Assembly (NCBI GenBank): GCA_002305915.1
Contig: DBRJ01000032.1
Location: 17,625 to 35,621 of the forward strand
Source: Pelotomaculum sp. UBA1371
GTDB lineage: Bacteria; Bacillota; Desulfotomaculia; Desulfotomaculales; Pelotomaculaceae
Direction: 5' to 3'
DNA length: 17,997 nucleotides
Part shown: one piece after another, positions 13,493 to 17,997 of the stretch
Layout: each line of letters starts with the position of its first letter
Position numbering within the stretch: the stretch's first letter is position 1
Made by a program: the position numbers and the translations under genes
The notes under the pieces: generated by a model
The model's input: the letters and a program-made list of their open reading frames with translations, nothing else
Told to the model about the DNA's origin: nothing
Database searches by the model: none

Positions 13493-13775
13493 CTAGTCTA
13501 TTCTAATTCAGATTGAAAGCCCTAGAATTGTTGACAGCAGTGCACCGGTATTAACTGTGCCGATTATAATGAAGCTCTGCCGGGGGGCATACCTGAAGGG
13601 GTTATTGCCGGCGATATCTATGAGATTCTGTATAATCTATAACATTTGCTGTTCTTTTTTCCAAGACTGTTTTAGCAATTTTTTTTTGGTTAATTAACCT
13701 GGGAGAAAAGAGTTTAGAAAAGGATTGTTAGATTTTATTAACGGAGAATTTTGAAACTTTTGGAGGTGTGTTTCT

Positions 13776-14135
13776 GTGGGGGAAAAACTATTCGAGGTGG
13801 ACGTTTATCCACCGGAAAATAAGATCAATACACAAGTGCTCCCTGAAAAAGCTCAACAGTTCAATAATAATTTAGAACGCAATCTTGCAAGAATTAAGGA
13901 ATGGGAATACTGTTATTGTGCAAGTTGCAAAAAAATAAAATTCAGTAAAGACCTTAAGGCAACAGAAGAAGGGATTTGCTGCTCCGAATGCGGTAATTCC
14001 AACCTGGAACCCCCTGCCTGGGTTAATTGTCCTCACCATAAGGATTCAATAGTTAAATGTCCCCGGGGAGGTAAGGGAATAAGGAAGCTTAAATATGAGT
14101 TTGCCTGCCAGGACAATTGTTATTTTCGGGCATAA
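13776..14135 (+). CDS. Cysteine-rich zinc-ribbon protein (119 aa), function unknown
   Basis: GTG at 13776 follows TTGGAGGTGTG. The N-terminal 40 residues are charged and helical (PEKAQQFNNNLERNLARIKEWE). Then come two CxxC knuckles, C48-x2-C51 (CASC) and C69-x2-C72 (CSEC), 17 residues apart, which form a zinc ribbon. A second possible metal site follows: C85, H87/H88, C95, C111, C115 (NCPHHKD, VKCPRGG, FACQDNCYF). There is no membrane segment. I recognise no named family; a nucleic-acid-binding or assembly role is a guess. It is monocistronic: consensus promoters lie about 300 nt upstream and a strong terminator 90 nt downstream. Confidence 0.8.
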   Translation: MGEKLFEVDVYPPENKINTQVLPEKAQQFNNNLERNLARIKEWEYCYCASCKKIKFSKDLKATEEGICCSECGNSNLEPPAWVNCPHHKDSIVKCPRGGKGIRKLKYEFACQDNCYFRA

Positions 14136-14223
14136 ATAGGTTCAAATGAAGTATTGCCCTGTTCAAATCAAGGTTAACGGGTGGCAACACTAAAACGTCA
14201 GGGAATAAGACAGCAAAGGGGAA

Positions 14224-14268
14224 AAGGCCAGCGCCATAAACACATAACCGGCGCAGGCCTTCTTTTTT
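14224..14268 (+). terminator. Intrinsic terminator of the zinc-ribbon gene
   Basis: AAGGCC and GCGCC (14224-14235) pair with GGCGC and GGCCTT (14250-14261), followed by six T (14263-14268). A single A-A mismatch interrupts the stem. Confidence 0.88.
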
Positions 14269-14307
14269 AGGGTAATTTATACCACTATAAAAAGAATATA
14301 CTGAACC

Positions 14308-14321
14308 CGAACGCCGGTTTG
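14308..14321 (+). promoter_or_regulatory. Candidate LexA (DinR) operator upstream of addB
   Basis: CGAAC-GCCG-GTTTG matches the palindromic core of the Firmicute SOS box, CGAAC-N4-GTTCG, at 9 of 10 positions. It lies just downstream of a TATACT -10-like hexamer. SOS control of addAB would make biological sense, but the inner bases do not fit the full consensus, so this is tentative. Confidence 0.35.
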
Positions 14322-14448
14322 ATATTTTTAAACCTCTGAGCAAACGCTGAAAGGTTTTTTTTCTTTTAAGGGGAATTTAATTACTTTATAGAAATTCAGT
14401 CAAATGATGCCGTTTAATAAATATTTGATCAAAGTGCAGGTGAAGGCC

Positions 14449-17400
14449 GTGACTATACGCTTTATCACCGGCAGGGCCGGTTCCGGAAAAACCCGCGCCT
14501 GCCTGGACGAGGTGCGGGAAGAACTCCGGAAAAGCCCGGAGGGACACCCGCTGATCCTGCTGGTGCCCGAGCAGGCCACCTTTCAGACAGAATACGAACT
14601 GGCCTCCACCCCCGGCCTGTCCGGCTTCATCCGGGTCCAGGTTATTAGCTTCAGGCGCCTGGCCTACCGGGTGTTGCAGGAGGTTGGTGGCGCCGCCCGG
14701 GCTCATATTGGCGAGCTGGGCAAGCGCATGATGCTGCGCCGCCTTCTGGAGCGGCGCCGGGCCGAACTGAAAGTGTTTCGCCGCTCCGCCGGGCTGCCGG
14801 GTTTTGCCGATACCCTGGCCCGGGCCCTGGGCGAGTTGAAAACCTATTGCGCTGCTCCGGAGGACCTGGACCGCGCCTCCTACGCCCTCCGGGAGGCCGG
14901 GGCGGGGCTGTTGTCCGACAAGCTGGACGACTTAAGCCTGTTGTATGACAGCCTGGAGGAAGCCCTGGCCGGCCGCTTCACCGACCCTGACGACTACCTC
15001 AACCTGCTGGCCGACCGCCTGAAGGATTCGCCCTCGGTTTGCGGGGCGGAAGTCTGGGTGGACGGCTTTACCGGCTTTACGCCCCAGGAGTTCCGGGTGC
15101 TGGCGGAATTGGCCCGGGCAGCCCGCAGGGTAAACATAACCCTCTGCGCGGATCTGGCCGCGCTGGCCGGCTACCGTGATGATACCGCTCTTTTTTACCC
15201 GGTCCGGGAAACCTACGATTTATTATGCGCTATGGCTGCCCGGGAGCATGTTACGCCGGAGAAACCCCTGGTCCTGGAGGACAGGCCCCCGCGCCGTTTC
15301 CGTAGCCCGGCCCTCGCCCGCCTTGAACATTATTTCTTTACTTACCCGGCCCCGCCTCCAGACTGTAGCGGGGCCGGGGTTACCCTGGCCGCCGCGGTCA
15401 ACCCCAGGGCCGAAGTGGAAGGTGTGGCCAGGGAAATTACAGCCCTTTGCCGGGATGAGGGCTTCCGCTACAGGGACATCGTGCTCCTTTTACGTGATTT
15501 GGACGCCTACGCCGGCCTCCTCAGGGCGGTCTTTGCCGACCACGGGATCCCGGTTTTTCTCGACCATAAAAGAACTGCCATGCACCACCCCCTGGTGGAG
15601 CTGATCCGTTCGGCACTGGAGGTGCTAATCAGGGAATGGGCCTTTGACCCCGTCTTTCGTTACCTCAAGACCGACCTCACACCGCTGTCCAGGGAGGAGG
15701 TGGACCTGCTGGAGAATTATGTGCTGGCCCACGGGATCAGGGGGAGCCGCTGGACTGACGACAGGCCCTGGACTTACCGCAGGCGGCTGACCCTGGAGGA
15801 GGACCGGGAGGCCAGCGCAGCGGAGCTCGTAGAACTGGACCGGATTAACAGCCTGCGCCGGCAGGCCTCTGCAGCCCTGGCCGCTTTCTGCCGGGAGGCC
15901 GCTCAGGCCGCAGACGTGCGGGAAATGACAGCGGCCCTGTTTAACCTGCTGGTCGGCCTGCAGGTAGCTGAATGCCTGGAGAGCTGGAGAAGCCGGGCAG
16001 AGGAGGAAGGGCGCCTGGAGGCCGCCCGGGAACACGTCCAGGTCTGGAACGGGGTGATCAACCTGCTGGATCAGGTGGTTGAAGCCCTGGGTGATGAGGC
16101 GCTGACGCCTGAAGAATACGCAACCGTGCTGGATGCCGGATTTGAAAGCATGAAGCTGGCCCTGATCCCCCCCGGCCTGGACCAGGTGGTGGCGGGAAGT
16201 CTGGAACGCTCCCGGGTGCCGGAAGCAAGGGCCGCTTTTGTCCTGGGTGTTAACGACGGTGTGCTGCCCGCCCGGGCTGCAGCCAAAGGCATCCTTTCCG
16301 AGGGGGAACGGGAAAGGCTGGAGGCGGTGGGCCTGAAGCTGGCCCCGGGGCCCCGGCGCAGGACATTTGAAGAACAGTACCTGGTTTATCTGTCCTTGAC
16401 CCGTGCTGCGGAAAAGCTCTACTTGAGCTATCCCCTGGCGGACAGTGAGGGCAAAGCTGTCATGCCCTCGGGGGTTGTGGCCCGGGTGAAGGAACTGCTG
16501 CCGGATGTGGAGGAGCGGGTCTGGCCGGTGGAGCCCAACGCAGCCCTGGCGGATGATTTGACCTTCCTGAGCAACCCCGGCCGCGCCCTGTCCTATCTGG
16601 CGGCCCAGCTGCGGGAAGCCCGGGCCGGCCGCCCGGTGGACCCCCTGTGGTTCGACGTTTACGCCTGGTTTGTCCGGAGCGGGCGCCGGGAGGAATGCGC
16701 CCGGGTACTTTCCGGGCTCTTTTTCAGCAACCGGGAGGGCCGCCTGCCCTCCGGCGTGGGCCGGGCCCTCTATGGTCGCACCCTGAAAACAAGCATATCC
16801 GGTCTGGAGAAGTTCCGCTCCTGTCCCTTCGCTTACTTTCTGGAGTACGGCCTGGGTCTGCAGCAGAGGGCTGTTTACAGGCTGGGCGCGCCTGACCTGG
16901 GCAGGTTTTTTCATGCCGCCCTGAAGCTTTTCGGCGACCGTGTCCGGGAGCAGGGGCTGGAGTGGGGGGACTTGAGCCGGGAGCAGTGCCGGGAAGTGGC
17001 TGCCGGGGTGGTGGAACTGCTGGCCCCGCGCCTGCAGAGCGAAATTCTGTTAAGTTCCGCCCGGCGCCGCTACCTTACCGGCAAGCTTAAGAAGACCGTG
17101 CAGCGGGCGGCCCTGGTCCTGGCCGAGCACTCCCGGCGGGGCCGCTTCCGTCCGGTGGGTCTGGAACTGGCCTTCGGGCCGGGGGGAGACCTGCCCGCGG
17201 CGACCTTTATTCTGCGGGACGGCAGTGAGATGACGCTGGCCGGCCGCATTGACCGGATCGACGCGGCGGAGGGGGAAAGCGGGATCTACCTGAGGGTGAT
17301 TGATTACAAGTCTGCCCGGATGACCATCAGGCTTTGCGACATTTACCACGGACTCAAGCTGCAGCTGCTGGCCTACCTGGATGTAGCCCTGGAGCACGCC

Positions 17401-17922
17401 CTGACCCTGGCCGGTGCGGAGGGGCTGCCCGGGGCTGTCCTCTACTTCCGCCTGGACGACCCCTTCGTCAAAACGGACGGGCGGGTGCCTGACCAAGCGG
17501 AACTGAAAAAAAGGATCCTGCGGGAGCTACGCATGACGGGCCTGATCCTGGCCGACCCGGAGGTGGTAAGGCTGATGGACGGCGAGGTAGAGGGCGACTC
17601 CGACCTGGTCCCGGTACATATTAAAAAGGACGGGGAGATTGGCGCCCGTTCGGCTGTCCTCACCTCTGAGCAGTTTGAGCTGCTGCGGCACTACATGCGC
17701 TATCAACTGGCATCGGCAGGCAGCGAGATCATGGACGGCGTGGTTGAGATCTCACCCTACCGCCTGGGCGCCTTCCGCTCCTGTCAGCATTGTTCCTTTA
17801 AACCTGTCTGTCAATTTGATCTCTTAGTAGAAGGAAATGAGTATCGCCTGCTCCACCAGGAAAGAGACGGTGTGATCTGGATACGGCTGGCCGGACAGGG
17901 GGAGGATGATAAAAATGAGTAA
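14449..17922 (+). CDS. addB: AddB, ATP-dependent helicase/nuclease subunit B
   Basis: Full-length AddB (1157 aa from GTG 14449; B. subtilis AddB is about 1166). With AddA it forms the RecBCD-equivalent enzyme that resects double-strand breaks and loads RecA. The start is GTG, preceded by AGGTGA and followed at once by the family opening TIRFITGRAGSGKT. The frame is open back to ATG 14404, which lacks an RBS. Visible (GTG numbering): Walker A GRAGSGKT (8-15); a degenerate UvrD-like helicase core; the RecB-like nuclease with FFHAAL, GRIDRID, D952 and K954 of VIDYKS, and QLLAYLD; and the four Fe-S cysteines C792 (FRSCPFAYF) plus C1112, C1115 and C1121 (CQHCSFKPVC), spaced as in the B. subtilis protein. 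GC is much higher than in neighbours. It overlaps addA by 8 bases (ATGAGTAA). Confidence 0.97.
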   Translation: MTIRFITGRAGSGKTRACLDEVREELRKSPEGHPLILLVPEQATFQTEYELASTPGLSGFIRVQVISFRRLAYRVLQEVGGAARAHIGELGKRMMLRRLLERRRAELKVFRRSAGLPGFADTLARALGELKTYCAAPEDLDRASYALREAGAGLLSDKLDDLSLLYDSLEEALAGRFTDPDDYLNLLADRLKDSPSVCGAEVWVDGFTGFTPQEFRVLAELARAARRVNITLCADLAALAGYRDDTALFYPVRETYDLLCAMAAREHVTPEKPLVLEDRPPRRFRSPALARLEHYFFTYPAPPPDCSGAGVTLAAAVNPRAEVEGVAREITALCRDEGFRYRDIVLLLRDLDAYAGLLRAVFADHGIPVFLDHKRTAMHHPLVELIRSALEVLIREWAFDPVFRYLKTDLTPLSREEVDLLENYVLAHGIRGSRWTDDRPWTYRRRLTLEEDREASAAELVELDRINSLRRQASAALAAFCREAAQAADVREMTAALFNLLVGLQVAECLESWRSRAEEEGRLEAAREHVQVWNGVINLLDQVVEALGDEALTPEEYATVLDAGFESMKLALIPPGLDQVVAGSLERSRVPEARAAFVLGVNDGVLPARAAAKGILSEGERERLEAVGLKLAPGPRRRTFEEQYLVYLSLTRAAEKLYLSYPLADSEGKAVMPSGVVARVKELLPDVEERVWPVEPNAALADDLTFLSNPGRALSYLAAQLREARAGRPVDPLWFDVYAWFVRSGRREECARVLSGLFFSNREGRLPSGVGRALYGRTLKTSISGLEKFRSCPFAYFLEYGLGLQQRAVYRLGAPDLGRFFHAALKLFGDRVREQGLEWGDLSREQCREVAAGVVELLAPRLQSEILLSSARRRYLTGKLKKTVQRAALVLAEHSRRGRFRPVGLELAFGPGGDLPAATFILRDGSEMTLAGRIDRIDAAEGESGIYLRVIDYKSARMTIRLCDIYHGLKLQLLAYLDVALEHALTLAGAEGLPGAVLYFRLDDPFVKTDGRVPDQAELKKRILRELRMTGLILADPEVVRLMDGEVEGDSDLVPVHIKKDGEIGARSAVLTSEQFELLRHYMRYQLASAGSEIMDGVVEISPYRLGAFRSCQHCSFKPVCQFDLLVEGNEYRLLHQERDGVIWIRLAGQGEDDKNE

Positions 17923-17997
17923 CCAGTGGACCGGAGAACAACTGGAAGCCATCGAGAGCCGGGGGCGGAACCTGCTGGTGGCCGCTGCTGCCGGGGC
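17915..17997 (+). CDS. addA: AddA, ATP-dependent helicase/nuclease subunit A (5' end only)
   Basis: ATG at 17915 follows GGGGGAGG and overlaps the addB stop. The 27 visible codons (MSNQWTGEQLEAIESRG, then NLLVAAAAG) match the Q-motif and the beginning of Walker A of AddA, the UvrD-type helicase-nuclease subunit. The gene runs off the right edge. The 8-base overlap implies translational coupling with addB. Confidence 0.95.
   Translation, partial: MSNQWTGEQLEAIESRGRNLLVAAAAG

Larger units (their letters stand above)
13365..13775. other. Intergenic region: promoters and long leader of the zinc-ribbon gene
   Basis: It carries two tandem promoters (13430-13458, 13464-13492), then about 280 nt before the next start codon. 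The block 13500-13640 is less AT-rich than its surroundings. Two frames in it read like protein fragments (SSAPVLTVPIIMK, and EALPGGIPEGVIAGDIYEIL before a stop at 13638-13640), but neither has a start with an RBS. A perfect palindrome GGTTAATTAACC (13688-13699) follows nine T. No RNA family recognised. Confidence 0.5.
14136..14448. other. Intergenic region before addB
   Basis: It holds the terminator of the zinc-ribbon gene (14224-14268), a TATACT -10-like hexamer (14297-14302) and a LexA-like dyad (14308-14321). The last 45 bases could be coding if addB starts at ATG 14404, but that start has no RBS. Confidence 0.5.

Noticed and set aside
13531..13570. TTGACA and TATAAT pair
   Set aside because: The spacer is 28 bases, too long for one sigma-A promoter.
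13568..13696. 42-codon + strand frame starting ATG AAG CTC TGC
   Set aside because: No RBS, Cys/Phe-rich sequence ending over a T-run; more likely chance.
15625..16914. 429-codon minus-strand frame
   Set aside because: It lies fully antisense to addB; long open antisense frames are expected in GC-rich genes, and its Pro/Gly/Gln-rich composition is not protein-like.
1..17997. CRISPR array, tRNA, rRNA, insertion sequence or prophage genes
   Set aside because: I looked for regularly spaced repeats, cloverleaf-like segments, transposase motifs and phage structural genes and saw none.

Overview
The window looks like chromosomal DNA from an endospore-lineage Firmicute, most likely a Clostridia member of the Desulfotomaculum/Pelotomaculum (Peptococcaceae-like) group. 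The indicators are a SigI/RsgI sigma/anti-sigma pair, AddA/AddB in place of RecBCD, a secreted protein joining a copper-amine-oxidase-type N-terminal domain to a CAP domain, strong GGAGG ribosome binding sites, frequent TTG/GTG starts, and many Rho-independent terminators. The genus is an inference; no rRNA or other phylogenetic marker is present.

Layout. Left part (1-8050): every larger gene reads leftwards. In that direction they are a two-PAS sensor protein without an output domain (6914-8050), a DUF4349 lipoprotein (5668-6519), RNase HI (3879-4382), a DAACS-type symporter with an N-terminal RsbW-like domain (2044-3657), a secreted copper-amine-oxidase-N/CAP protein (463-1779), and at the left edge a possible gene start with a shifted frame (1-87). 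The 1.3 kb gap between RNase HI and the DUF4349 gene holds three small ORFs too short for ordinary gene calling (4723-4836 +, 4922-5083 +, 5208-5321 -), each with a clear Shine-Dalgarno. They converge on one hairpin terminator.

Middle part: sigI (8450-9184) and rsgI (9184-10593) overlap by one base (TAATG) and end at a strong terminator. RsgI carries the conserved Asn-Pro segment and an extreme Asn/Asp/Lys-rich extracellular tail. A DUF441 membrane protein (10761-11237, -) diverges from a FlK-type hotdog thioesterase (11556-11957, +), a small unknown protein (12027-12242) and a stand-alone Mre11/SbcD-like metallophosphoesterase (12276-13067), with a terminator at 13121-13145. A small antisense ORF (13101-13364, -) overlaps that terminator.

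Right part: a perfect consensus sigma-A promoter (TTGACA-17-TATAAT) and a second tandem promoter precede a roughly 300-nt leader and a cysteine-rich zinc-ribbon protein (13776-14135), which has its own terminator. The last 3.5 kb is a full-length addB (14449-17922) with Walker A, nuclease and Fe-S cysteine motifs intact, translationally overlapping the first codons of addA, which runs off the window. Base composition rises sharply at addB.

I see no CRISPR array, rRNA, tRNA, prophage or insertion sequence. No clearly new multi-gene system stands out. The best leads are the degenerate GHKL-like/transporter fusion with altered substrate and ion motifs, the convergent small-protein cluster, the Asn/Asp/Lys-rich RsgI tail, and the strongly promoted leader of the zinc-ribbon gene.
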